From Bacteroides sp. 43_108 (GTDB lineage: Bacteria; Bacteroidota; Bacteroidia; Bacteroidales; Bacteroidaceae): a DNA stretch of 64,000 nucleotides. The position numbers were made by a program, and so were the translations under genes. The DNA lies in assembly GCA_001915545.1 (NCBI GenBank), contig MNQS01000005.1, positions 14,390 through 78,389 on the forward strand. Direction: 5' to 3'. This document shows, piece by piece, positions 16,726-26,409 of this stretch. Below the pieces are notes generated by a model. That model was not told where the DNA came from, searched no databases, and was given only the letters and a program-made list of their open reading frames with translations. Each line of letters begins with the position of its first letter. Position 1 is the stretch's first letter.

Positions 16726-19700
16726 TTACTTGTTCTTCTGATTATCCTCCGCATACTTTGAAGGAGACACGCCGAACATATCCGTAAAATGCTTGCGGAA
16801 CGTGGGCAGGTCATTGAAGCCCACGCGCTCGGCTACCTCCGTGACCGGGAGACTGGTTTCCATCAACAGGAATGCGGCCTGCGTCATGCGGATGTGGCGA
16901 ATCAGTTCCACAGCCGACAGGTCGGTGTGCTGTTTCAGTTTGCGGTAGAGCGTAGCCTGACTCATGTGGAGTTCTCCGGCCAGCACCTTGACATTGAACT
17001 CCGGATTGCTGGCATGGCCCTCGATGCACGACAGCACTTGTTGCATGAACTCACTTTCGGTGCCTTCGGTTTTCTCTGTCGATACGGAAGAAGCATGCAG
17101 CAGCGTGCGGGTGTAAATCTGCTTCAAGCGACGGCGCATGTCGAGCAGATGGGCCACCTTAGCCAGCAGCACCTCCGGATTGAACGGTTTACGTACATAA
17201 TCGTCGGCTCCGCGATAAGAAGCTTCCACACTGTCCTTATCCTCTGCCTTGGCCGTGAGCAGCAGAATGGGAATGTGAGCCGTTTCCTTCCGCTTGCGCA
17301 ACTCGGCACAGCAGGTAAAACCGTCCATCACCGGCATCATTACATCCGACAGTACCAGGTCGGGCACTTGTTCTACGGCCACCTTCACTCCCTCTTCCCC
17401 GTTCTCCGCTTCCAGTACCCGATAGTATTTCTTCATCAGGTCGCGCAGGTAACGGCGCATGTCGGTATTGTCTTCTATGATAAGCACCGTCTGGCGGGCG
17501 GCGGTACGTTCTTCCTCCGTTTTCTGTGAGGTTTCTTCCGCTTCCGGCAACAGCATCAGGTCTGAGATACTTTCTCTTCCCTTTTCTTTATCATCCGCGT
17601 CCGGAGTTTCATCCCACGTGCAATCGTCTTCTTCGAAATGCGATTTTCCTTCGGGCAGGTACACAGCGAACGACGTTCCTTTTCCCGGTTCACTCTCCAC
17701 GTTCACCCGTCCGTGATGCATCTCCACAATATGCTTCACAATTTTCAGTCCCACTCCCATGCGGGTAGAAACTGCCGGATCTGCATCGCCGGTTACGAAA
17801 GGCTCAAAAATGTGTTGCAACAATCCGGCATCTATTCCCTTTCCGGTGTCCGTCACCGAAATGCAGCAGAAAGGTTTCTGGTCGAATTCCTTCCGTTCTA
17901 CCGAGAGACTGATTTTTCCTCCTTCGGGTGTATATTTAAAGGCATTCGAAATCAGGTTCTGGATGACTGATGAAAGTTTCTCCCGGTCGGCCCATATCGT
18001 AATATGTTCTGACCCCTGCACCCATGCATACGTTATCCGGCGTTCGGCTGCCAGCGGCTGAAAACCTTCTGCCACATCCCTCATCAGGAATAGCACATCC
18101 ACTGCAGACAGACGCAGCTTCACCATGCCGGCTTCTGCTTTCTGGATATACAGCAAACGGTCGGTCAGGGTATGCAGTCCTTCGGCATACTTGAACATGA
18201 CAGACAGACGACTATAAAACGGATGTGCGGGTGTAATTTTGAAGAGCAGTTCACGCAGCGGAGACAAGATAAGGGTAAGCGGAGTGCGCAGTTCATGGGC
18301 TGCCATCGTGAAGAAAGCCTCACGCTCCTTACGAAGTTCCACTTCCTTGTTACGTTCCATATTGACCGTAAACAGTTCATGCTCCAGACGCAGTTCGTAT
18401 TGTATCCGCTTTTGCTTCAACCGCACACGATGCAGGTAAATCAGCACGATACTGATCAGGCCAGCCGCCACTAGCAGACGGAACCAGAGGGTTTCACTCC
18501 AGTGAGGAGCAATCACCACCTTCAGGGTACTGACATCCCCTTCACTCTGGTCCTGGAAAATGGTCTTCACCTGAAAGGTATAGGTACCGGCCGGCAGACG
18601 ATCGTACGAAATTTTTTCTCCTTCATCGGCCATAATCCAATCCTCCTGATAAGGATACAGGCGGAAAAGGTATTTCTGGAGTTTGGTCAGATAGAGCAGA
18701 TTGGTAAACAGCAGAGAGAAACTGCGGTTCTCATGCGTCAGGTGCAGTTCGGAAGTATAAAGCAACGACTGGGGCAACACCACCTGCCCGTTGACCTTCT
18801 GCCCGATTTGCACGGGAGTGTGGTTCACTTCCAGGTCGGTAAAAATCACCCGTCCCTTTTCTTTCGGATAATTAAAGCGAAGGTCGGAAGGACGGAAATA
18901 AGTCAGCATGCTGTGGTTTCCCCAGAAAAGAAAATCCTTGCCGAAAAAGACGGAACGGTTGCTACCCGAAATGTAATAGTTATAAAATGACTGCAAATGA
19001 CGGCTCAGGCGGGAAATACCGGAGTTGGAACCTACCCAAAGAGAGTGGTCGTTGTCTTCGGCCAGTGCGGTCACAAAATTGCTGCACAACCCCTGAGCGG
19101 TAGTATAACGGGTCAGGATGCTGTCTCCTTCCGGCGAACAAGCCACCAGACCGCTTCCGGCATATCCTGCCCACAGCTTCTTGTCTGTCCCATACAGCAA
19201 GGCACGGACTTCGATTTCCGTATCCGGCATACCGGCTCTGGCTTCGTATCCGGCATGTGTCCGCAGCACCTTGGTACCACTCATCCACAGCCGAAGCAAG
19301 CCTCTTCCAGTTCCCAGCCACAAAGTCTGATTATCACCGGCTGCCAACGCACGTATATGGATGTGATCCGGGATTTGCGGATTACTCCAGCTGACGTGCG
19401 TTGAAGTTCCCCGCTGAAAGTCCACCCAGTATAACCCGTCGCTGGTACCCGCCCAGCACTGTTCGTCCGAAACCATAAGCAGGCTCCATACCACCGGAGA
19501 AGGTTGTCCGGAGGTGCCAATCCGCATGTCATCCCACTTCCGGTCTTTTCCGTAACGAAGCACCCGTCCGTCCTGCGTGCCGAACCAGAAACCTCCATTC
19601 TTGTCCGACGAACTGCAAAGCACGGTTTTCAGGCCCGGGATGCCGGTATCAAATGATTCAAACGACAGCGAATGTGATACGTCAAAAGGCTGCGTGCTCC

Positions 19701-20847
19701 GCAACACGCCCTTATGAAACGTAGCCAGCCAGACGTAACCTTCTTCGTCCATCTGGATGCCGCAAATTTCATTGGAACGTGTCTGTGCATACTGGTGATA
19801 AAACAGCTGGCGCAAGTCGGAAAACAGCACCCCTCCTCCTTCCGTGCCAATCCACAGCAATCCTTCCTCGTCGTAATAACCCGAAATCATGCGTGTCTCG
19901 AAATATTGTTTCCCGTTATGAAGGAAAGACTGAAAATCGCGCAACTTGATTTCCCGTTCCGGCGTAAGACTCAACAAAGTATATCCGTTCCATGTAACGG
20001 CCAGGTACCGGGAATTCCCTATCGGGAGCAAACGAAAGACATCGTTATGCGACAGCTGCTCCCCCATTCTTTCTGAAATATACTGCCAGTGATGCAACTT
20101 TCCGTTTGTCAGGTCGTAACCATACAATCCGTCGCCCACGGTAGGAATCCAGATGAACGAATCACCGTTCAGCAAAGAAGATACCCACCTGCCGGACGAC
20201 AACTGCCCGTCACAAACTTTCTTCAACTGCCTTTGTCCGGGCGTAAAACGATAGACAGTTCCATTCCGGCTTGCACAATACAGCATCTTCCCATCTTCTC
20301 CCATACACAGCACCACAAACGGATCGCTTTGTGAATTGTTTACCACATGACGCACAGAGACAAACGCTGTGTCCTGCACATAAGAGGACGGAAAATTCAC
20401 CTCCGACAATTCACCGGAAGATACGCCCCAGCAACTGCCGTCAGAATCGGCCACAAAGTCGGCGAACATCACAGGCTGTTTGCTCACCGAATCGCACACG
20501 GGAAGAAAGCGTTCGTATTTCTTGTCGAACAAGAACAGGTTCTGCTCCGAACGGAGAAGCAGGTAATCCGTATCCAGCGATACCACCCTGTCAATTCTCC
20601 GGTAAGAGATTCCCGGCATCCGGAACACTTTGAAAGTATGTCCGTCGTAACGGTTCAGTCCGCTGCCGGTTCCGAACCACATGAAGCCTTCCGTATCTTT
20701 TGCCACGGAATGAATGTCATTGTCCGACAATCCGTCGTTCATGTTCAATACCTGAAAATCCTTCTCGGAAAGTGTCTGTGCACCCGCCGGAAGAAGCGAG
20801 AAAATACAAAGGAAAGATACAATGAGCAGGCAGTATATATTTTTCAT
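16726..20847 (-). CDS. hybrid two-component system sensor/regulator of the polysaccharide utilisation locus
   Basis: This 1,373-residue protein joins a whole signalling chain. In order: signal peptide (1-23), periplasmic double beta-propeller of Reg_prop repeats (SVAKDTEGFMWFGTGSGLNRYDG and many later WIGT/WVGS motifs), Y_Y_Y domain ending near 785, membrane helix 787-806, histidine kinase with phospho-acceptor H851 (AAHELRTPLTLILSPL) and N-box NLISNAFKYTPEGG, response regulator receiver with D1168 (LVLSDVMMPVMDG), and a C-terminal AraC-type helix-turn-helix. In Bacteroides these proteins bind an oligosaccharide in the periplasm and activate the adjacent sus-like operon. It is divergent from susC, as expected for the cognate regulator. 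Confidence 0.96.
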   Translation of the reverse strand: MKNIYCLLIVSFLCIFSLLPAGAQTLSEKDFQVLNMNDGLSDNDIHSVAKDTEGFMWFGTGSGLNRYDGHTFKVFRMPGISYRRIDRVVSLDTDYLLLRSEQNLFLFDKKYERFLPVCDSVSKQPVMFADFVADSDGSCWGVSSGELSEVNFPSSYVQDTAFVSVRHVVNNSQSDPFVVLCMGEDGKMLYCASRNGTVYRFTPGQRQLKKVCDGQLSSGRWVSSLLNGDSFIWIPTVGDGLYGYDLTNGKLHHWQYISERMGEQLSHNDVFRLLPIGNSRYLAVTWNGYTLLSLTPEREIKLRDFQSFLHNGKQYFETRMISGYYDEEGLLWIGTEGGGVLFSDLRQLFYHQYAQTRSNEICGIQMDEEGYVWLATFHKGVLRSTQPFDVSHSLSFESFDTGIPGLKTVLCSSSDKNGGFWFGTQDGRVLRYGKDRKWDDMRIGTSGQPSPVVWSLLMVSDEQCWAGTSDGLYWVDFQRGTSTHVSWSNPQIPDHIHIRALAAGDNQTLWLGTGRGLLRLWMSGTKVLRTHAGYEARAGMPDTEIEVRALLYGTDKKLWAGYAGSGLVACSPEGDSILTRYTTAQGLCSNFVTALAEDNDHSLWVGSNSGISRLSRHLQSFYNYYISGSNRSVFFGKDFLFWGNHSMLTYFRPSDLRFNYPKEKGRVIFTDLEVNHTPVQIGQKVNGQVVLPQSLLYTSELHLTHENRSFSLLFTNLLYLTKLQKYLFRLYPYQEDWIMADEGEKISYDRLPAGTYTFQVKTIFQDQSEGDVSTLKVVIAPHWSETLWFRLLVAAGLISIVLIYLHRVRLKQKRIQYELRLEHELFTVNMERNKEVELRKEREAFFTMAAHELRTPLTLILSPLRELLFKITPAHPFYSRLSVMFKYAEGLHTLTDRLLYIQKAEAGMVKLRLSAVDVLFLMRDVAEGFQPLAAERRITYAWVQGSEHITIWADREKLSSVIQNLISNAFKYTPEGGKISLSVERKEFDQKPFCCISVTDTGKGIDAGLLQHIFEPFVTGDADPAVSTRMGVGLKIVKHIVEMHHGRVNVESEPGKGTSFAVYLPEGKSHFEEDDCTWDETPDADDKEKGRESISDLMLLPEAEETSQKTEEERTAARQTVLIIEDNTDMRRYLRDLMKKYYRVLEAENGEEGVKVAVEQVPDLVLSDVMMPVMDGFTCCAELRKRKETAHIPILLLTAKAEDKDSVEASYRGADDYVRKPFNPEVLLAKVAHLLDMRRRLKQIYTRTLLHASSVSTEKTEGTESEFMQQVLSCIEGHASNPEFNVKVLAGELHMSQATLYRKLKQHTDLSAVELIRHIRMTQAAFLLMETSLPVTEVAERVGFNDLPTFRKHFTDMFGVSPSKYAEDNQKNK

Positions 20848-21079
20848 TTCTCAGATTAAGCTATGTAATGGTTACGCAAAGAAACAAAAATCTTGTCTAA
20901 AAAGTCAGAATATCGGTAAAAAAAACAGTTTTTACCCCCATAAAAATGCAGATAAGAAGAATACCGACTGTTAATGCAACGTTTACCCACCGCCCTTACA
21001 CCATTTATTTCGGAGATTTGCGACAAGAAAACCTGCCAACTTGTTTAACCATCTAAATATAAACTTTAATCTTAAAACC
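20848..21079. promoter_or_regulatory. divergent regulatory region of the polysaccharide utilisation locus
   Basis: These 232 bp separate the hybrid regulator gene from susC and should hold both promoters and the regulator's binding site. No exact TAnnTTTG box with a -33 element is visible for susC; TATTTCGG at 21006-21013 and GAGATTTG at 21013-21020 are partial matches. Absence of a good box fits an activator-dependent promoter. Confidence 0.5.
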
Positions 21080-21088
21080 ATGAGTCAC

Positions 21089-24000
21089 ATGAAAACACAA
21101 TTCATCTCTCTGCTCATAGCCTTGCTGGCGGGACTATTACCACTGCAAGCGCAACAGGTGAGCATCTCCGGAATTGTTACAGACAAGAAACTGAATGAGC
21201 CCATCATCGGAGCTTCAGTAGTAGTTAAAGGTACAAGCAACGGTTGTATCACCGACCTGGACGGAAACTTCCAGCTGAACAACGTTGCTTCAGGAAGTAC
21301 ATTGGTAGTTTCCTACATCGGTTATCAAACTCAGGAAATCCCCGTACAAAAAGGAAAGACTTCTTATCAGGTCACTTTGTCGGAAGATACTCAGACACTC
21401 GATGAAGTGGTAGTAGTAGGTTTCGGTACACAGAAGAAAGTGAACCTGACCGGTGCCGTGGCTTCGGTAGACAACAAGAAACTGGAATCTCGTCCGGTAA
21501 CATCTGTAGGTCAGGCTTTGCAGGGTGTCGTTCCAGGATTGAATGTGAGCATTCCTGATGCCGGTGGTAAACTGGATGCCAATCCTTCTTTCAACATCCG
21601 CGGTACAGGTAACTTGGGAACAGGTTCCAGCGCTTCTCCCCTCGTGCTGATTGACGGTGTAGCAGGCGACCTGAACCAGTTGAACCCGCAGGACATCGAC
21701 AACATCTCGGTATTGATGGATGCGGCTTCTGCTGCCATCTACGGTTCTCGTGCTCCGTTCGGTGTTATCCTGGTTACAACCAAGAAAGGAAAGCAGGGTA
21801 AGACAAGCATCTCGTACTCTAACAACCTGCGCTGGTCTCGTCCGACCAACATCCCCGACATGCTCGACGCTTACACCTTTGCACAGTACTTCAACCGTGC
21901 CATCGACAACACAGGTTCCGGTGAAGCACACTTCTTCTCGGACATCACAATGGATCGTATCCAGCAGTACATGCGCGGTGAGATTACTACCACTGCCGAC
22001 CCGTCTCTTTCACAGAACGGTAACTGCTTTGCTTTCAACCAGAACTCCAATGACAACCAGAACTGGCCACGCAACTTCATCGACAAAACCGCTTTCGGAC
22101 AAGAACATAACGTAAGCTTGTCGGGTGGTAATGAAAAAATACAATACTACGTGTCGGGAGCATTCCTGAGCCAGGACGGACAGATGAACTACGCAAACGA
22201 CAACAAGAAACGTTACAATGCCAGTGCCCGCATCAGTGCAGAAATCACCAAATGGATGCGTCTGGAATTCAACAGCCGTTTCATTCGTGAAGACATCGGC
22301 ATGCCAACCTTCCTGAAACTGTACGGCGACCGTTTCTTTGCTGAAACTACCAAGCTGCACCCCAACATGCCGCTTTACGACAACAACGGTCACTATACCC
22401 GTAACCCGAAACTGATGCAGCTGACTTCAGGCGGACGTTCCAATACGCAAGATGATACCTACTTCACACAAGGTAGCCTGATTCTGACCCCAATGAAGGG
22501 ACTGACCATTCACGGTGACCTGGCTCTGCGTACAGGCAGCTTCGAACACCTCTACAATGTAGCCAGAGTATATCTCTATGACAAAAACAACAATCCTATT
22601 CCAGAACAGTGGCTGGGTGGTGACGCCGACCTGGCAGCCGGTAAGACATGGGCTTACAGCGAACAGCAGCGTGAAACAATGATTACCACTTCACTTTATG
22701 CCGACTATAGTCTCAATTTCCTTGAAAAGCATAATTTGAAGGTAATGCTTGGTATGAACAGCGAAAGCTACCGCTACAACAACGTATGGGCAAAACGTTC
22801 GGACGTGATGAACGATAATAATCCCGATGTCAATACATCTACCGGTACACAGAGCAACGGTGCTTACCGTGGAGAATGGGCTTCTTTAGGTTATTTCGGC
22901 CGTTTGAACTACGACTTTGACGGACGTTATCTGTTTGAATTCAACATCCGCCGTGACGGTTCTTCCCGTTTCCAGGCAGACAGCCGCTGGGCTACATTCC
23001 CGTCTGTATCTATCGGTTGGAACGTTGCACGCGAGTCCTTCTGGGAACCGCTGAGCAAATGGGTCAACACATTGAAACCCCGCTTCTCTTACGGTAGCCT
23101 CGGTAACCAGAACACAGATTCTTACTATCCAACTTATGCTATTCAGAATGTAACAGTAGGTAGTCCTGACGCAGGCGGACGCTGGTTGCTCGATATGGCC
23201 AACAAATCAAACATCGCAGGTGCACCGGGACTGGTAAGCTCCCTGCTGACTTGGGAACGTGTATACAGCTATAACTACGGTGTAGACTTTGGTGCTTTCA
23301 ACAACCGTCTGAGCGGTTACTTCAACTACTTTATCCGTGACACGAAAGACATGGTAGGACCGGCACAGGAAATCTCTCCGATTGTGGGTGCAGAAGCTCC
23401 TAAACGCAACAATACCTCTTTGCGTACCAAAGGATGGGAATTCCAGTTGAACTGGCAAGACCGTATCGGTGAATTCAACTACAATGTAGCATTCAATCTT
23501 TCTGATTCACGTACCAAGATTACAGAATACCCCAATGCCAGCAAATCACTTTCCACCTATTACACCGGACAGTATTTAGGAGAAATCTGGGGATATGAAT
23601 CTGTAGGTATGGCCAAAACTGACGAAGAAATGGCAAAACATCTGGAAAAAGTAGACCAGAACACCATTCCGGGTGTCACACTGGCTGCTTCAGGATGGAA
23701 AGCCGGTGACATGATGTATGCCGACCTCGACGGTGACGGAAAAATCACCAACGGTGAGAATACAGTAGACAACCCGGGCGACCGCAAAGTAATTGGTAAC
23801 AACACACCGCGCTTCCGTTTCGGTTTGAACATCGGCGCTGAATGGAAAGGTTTCGACCTGAGCATCTTCTTCCAGGGTGTAGCTAAGCGTGATTATTTAC
23901 TGAGTGGCATGGTATTCTGGGGTGTAGACGGCGACGCATGGTCTTCTACCGGATACAAAGAACACTGGGATTTCTTCCGTCCGGAAGGCGACCCGTTGGG

Positions 24001-24304
24001 TGCAAACACCGGTGCATATTATCCGCGTCCTCTTTGGAAATCTAACCAGAACCGTCAGAGCCAGTCACAGTTCGTACAGAATGCAGCTTATATCCGTCTG
24101 AAAAACTTGCAGATTGGTTATACCCTGCCGAAAGCATGGACTACCAAAGTCGGACTGGAACGTGTCAGAGTATTCTTCTCAGGCGACAACTTGTGGACAG
24201 GTACTTCCATCAACAAGAACTTCGACCCGGAAGCATTGTATCAGAACGGTATGACTTATCCGTTGAGCCGTACACTCTCTTGTGGCGTAAACGTAACCTT
24301 ATAA
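21089..24304 (+). CDS. SusC-family TonB-dependent outer-membrane transporter
   Basis: This is 1,071 residues from the ATG at 21089, preferred because MKTQFISLLIALLAGLLPLQAQ is a clean signal peptide; in-frame ATGs at 21041 and 21080 only add non-signal residues. A carboxypeptidase-regulatory-like domain follows (VSISGIVTDKKLNEPIIGASVVVKG), then the SusC motif LDEVVVVGFGTQKKVNLTGAV, a plug domain and a long beta-barrel ending in an aromatic-rich strand with LSCGVNVTL. It imports oligosaccharides across the outer membrane with its SusD partner, encoded 21 bp downstream. It is the first gene of a five-gene locus. Confidence 0.97.
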   Translation: MKTQFISLLIALLAGLLPLQAQQVSISGIVTDKKLNEPIIGASVVVKGTSNGCITDLDGNFQLNNVASGSTLVVSYIGYQTQEIPVQKGKTSYQVTLSEDTQTLDEVVVVGFGTQKKVNLTGAVASVDNKKLESRPVTSVGQALQGVVPGLNVSIPDAGGKLDANPSFNIRGTGNLGTGSSASPLVLIDGVAGDLNQLNPQDIDNISVLMDAASAAIYGSRAPFGVILVTTKKGKQGKTSISYSNNLRWSRPTNIPDMLDAYTFAQYFNRAIDNTGSGEAHFFSDITMDRIQQYMRGEITTTADPSLSQNGNCFAFNQNSNDNQNWPRNFIDKTAFGQEHNVSLSGGNEKIQYYVSGAFLSQDGQMNYANDNKKRYNASARISAEITKWMRLEFNSRFIREDIGMPTFLKLYGDRFFAETTKLHPNMPLYDNNGHYTRNPKLMQLTSGGRSNTQDDTYFTQGSLILTPMKGLTIHGDLALRTGSFEHLYNVARVYLYDKNNNPIPEQWLGGDADLAAGKTWAYSEQQRETMITTSLYADYSLNFLEKHNLKVMLGMNSESYRYNNVWAKRSDVMNDNNPDVNTSTGTQSNGAYRGEWASLGYFGRLNYDFDGRYLFEFNIRRDGSSRFQADSRWATFPSVSIGWNVARESFWEPLSKWVNTLKPRFSYGSLGNQNTDSYYPTYAIQNVTVGSPDAGGRWLLDMANKSNIAGAPGLVSSLLTWERVYSYNYGVDFGAFNNRLSGYFNYFIRDTKDMVGPAQEISPIVGAEAPKRNNTSLRTKGWEFQLNWQDRIGEFNYNVAFNLSDSRTKITEYPNASKSLSTYYTGQYLGEIWGYESVGMAKTDEEMAKHLEKVDQNTIPGVTLAASGWKAGDMMYADLDGDGKITNGENTVDNPGDRKVIGNNTPRFRFGLNIGAEWKGFDLSIFFQGVAKRDYLLSGMVFWGVDGDAWSSTGYKEHWDFFRPEGDPLGANTGAYYPRPLWKSNQNRQSQSQFVQNAAYIRLKNLQIGYTLPKAWTTKVGLERVRVFFSGDNLWTGTSINKNFDPEALYQNGMTYPLSRTLSCGVNVTL

Positions 24305-24325
24305 CCAATTAAAGCATCTATGATT

Positions 24326-26272
24326 ATGAAACTGAAATATATATTTTTATTTTCGGCTACTTTGCTGGTAGGAACCTCCTGCTCAGACTTCTTGGATAAA
24401 GAACCTATTTCAGACAATGTAGACGGCAACTTCTTCACTGCCGAAAACCAGTTGGAGCCTTATTGCAACAACATGTATGGCTTACTGCCCGATCACGGCA
24501 CAGGTACGGGTACTTTCGGATACTTCACTACAGACAACAACAGTGATGACATGACGACAGTAGATCAGGTGGATAATTTCCTCCCTCAGCGTATTCAAGT
24601 ACCTTCTACTGGTAGCTATGACGGATTCAGCAACATTCGTAACTGCAACCTCTTTCTGGAACGTACAGAAGAAAACATAAAAAAAGGCACATTGAGTTTA
24701 AGTGACAACGTGAAGCATTACATCGGCGAAATGTATTTTTTCCGTGCCTATGCTTACTTCAACCTATTGAAAGCTTATGGTGACCTGCCCATCTTGACCC
24801 AAGTATTAAATGATGGGGACTATGCAGCCAACGTAGAAGCCAACAAACGTAAGCCACGTAACGAAGTAGCCCGCTTTATCCTGAGCGACCTGGACAATGC
24901 CAGTGAACGGATGTACTCCAAATCAAACAGTTTTACAGCTCATCGCCTGAACCGCGAATGTGCCTTGCTGTTCAAGTCACGCGTGGCTTTGTACGAAGCT
25001 ACATGGGAAAAATATCATGCAGGTACGGCACGTGTTCCGGGTGGACCGGGATGGCCGGGTGATGCCGCTTCCTTCCATACTGACATGAACAAGGAAATTG
25101 AATTCTTCCTGGACGAAGCCATCAAGTCTGCCAAGGAAGTAGGTCTTGCATCTTCCTTATCACCGGATTATGCAAGCCTGTACAACCAGACCGACCTTTC
25201 TGGACAACGCGATGAAGTGTTGCTGTGGCGTATGTACAGCGAAGATGCCAAAGTACAGAATCAGGTAGTGGGCGCTACTCACGGATACGGTGCCATTGAA
25301 GTCGGTACAGATACTTACATCTTTGTTCACGGTGACAACACCGGATTTACCCGCTCACTGGTCGACAGTTACCTGATGAAAAACGGTCTGCCTATTTATG
25401 CAGACGGTAGTCTGTATCAAGGTGACAAGAGTCTGGAAAGCACCATGGAGAACCGCGACCCGCGCCTGGTAAGCTCTGTAGCAAAACCAGGTGACAAACT
25501 CATCACTTCCAATGGAAAAGACATCATGTACGGCTATCCCGGATTGATTGCTGCCAGTGGTATCCGCGTAACCAGTACCGGTTATATTCCTCGCAAAGGC
25601 TGGGTAGACAACGATGTAACCTACAACAGCGCTTATCCTTTGGCTCTGCCTATTTTCCGTGCAGCCGAAGCTTATCTGAACTATATCGAAGCTTACTATC
25701 TGAGATATAATACACTGGAAGATGAAACACTCGAAAATTTCTGGACAGAATTGCGTACCCGTGCAGGTGTAGATCCAGATTACAAGAAAACCATTGCAGC
25801 TACCGACCTGACTAAGGAAATCGACCTGGCCCGTTACTCAGGCTCCGAACTGGTGGACGCAACACTTTACAACATCCGTCGTGAACGCCGCAGCGAACTG
25901 ATTGCAGAAGGCATGCGTAAGGATGACTTGTACCGCTGGCGTGCACTCGACAAGATGCAGAACTACTGGGTAGAAGGTATGAACTACTGGGATGAATTCC
26001 ATACAGGCTTCGAAGCTGCTTGCACAGCCTGCAAACTTGACTATACAGCTCCTAACGAAGCATCTGTCAGCAAATACCTGCGTCCGCAAGGCAAGAACGA
26101 ACTCGTAAACAAGTACAACGGCTATTGTTTCGAACAGGCCAACTACCTCTCTCCGTTGTCGTACGATGTATTCCGCATGTCAACTCCTGAAGAAGGTGGC
26201 GACGTTTCTACGTCGGTTGTTTATCAGAATCCGGGATGGCCTGTAAAAGCTGGTAGCTTTGCCAACCAGTAA
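24326..26272 (+). CDS. SusD/RagB-family glycan-binding outer-membrane lipoprotein
   Basis: This is 648 residues from the ATG at 24326; an ATG two codons earlier is equally possible. The signal ends in the lipobox LLVGTSC (C19), followed by SDFLDKEPIS, the usual SusD opening. The TPR-rich fold is indicated by YIGEMYFFRAYAYFNLLKAYGDLPI, and the C-terminal part has YNIRRERRSELIAEGMRKDDLYRWRA, a hallmark of the family. It caps the SusC transporter on the cell surface and delivers glycan. It lies directly behind susC. An inverted repeat follows about 30 bp after the stop. Confidence 0.97.
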   Translation: MKLKYIFLFSATLLVGTSCSDFLDKEPISDNVDGNFFTAENQLEPYCNNMYGLLPDHGTGTGTFGYFTTDNNSDDMTTVDQVDNFLPQRIQVPSTGSYDGFSNIRNCNLFLERTEENIKKGTLSLSDNVKHYIGEMYFFRAYAYFNLLKAYGDLPILTQVLNDGDYAANVEANKRKPRNEVARFILSDLDNASERMYSKSNSFTAHRLNRECALLFKSRVALYEATWEKYHAGTARVPGGPGWPGDAASFHTDMNKEIEFFLDEAIKSAKEVGLASSLSPDYASLYNQTDLSGQRDEVLLWRMYSEDAKVQNQVVGATHGYGAIEVGTDTYIFVHGDNTGFTRSLVDSYLMKNGLPIYADGSLYQGDKSLESTMENRDPRLVSSVAKPGDKLITSNGKDIMYGYPGLIAASGIRVTSTGYIPRKGWVDNDVTYNSAYPLALPIFRAAEAYLNYIEAYYLRYNTLEDETLENFWTELRTRAGVDPDYKKTIAATDLTKEIDLARYSGSELVDATLYNIRRERRSELIAEGMRKDDLYRWRALDKMQNYWVEGMNYWDEFHTGFEAACTACKLDYTAPNEASVSKYLRPQGKNELVNKYNGYCFEQANYLSPLSYDVFRMSTPEEGGDVSTSVVYQNPGWPVKAGSFANQ

Positions 26273-26303
26273 TGATAGAACTCTTTTAAATCTATTATAA
26301 ATT

Positions 26304-26348
26304 AGGCGTGCCAAGGATTAAACATTTATTCCTATCTTTGGCACGCCT
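26304..26348. terminator. 11 bp perfect inverted repeat after susD
   Basis: AGGCGTGCCAA (26304-26314) pairs with TTGGCACGCCT (26338-26348) across a 23 nt loop. There is no real T-run after it, so it may be an mRNA 3'-end or processing hairpin rather than a classical terminator. The right arm overlaps TATCTTTG (26333-26340), an exact -7 box, so a separate promoter for the downstream sulfatase is also possible. Confidence 0.55.
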
Positions 26349-26409
26349 CTTTATCTAACTGAGACTTAAAATCACAATTACCTGAACTGAAGCTTGTTTT
26401 ATCCCTGAT

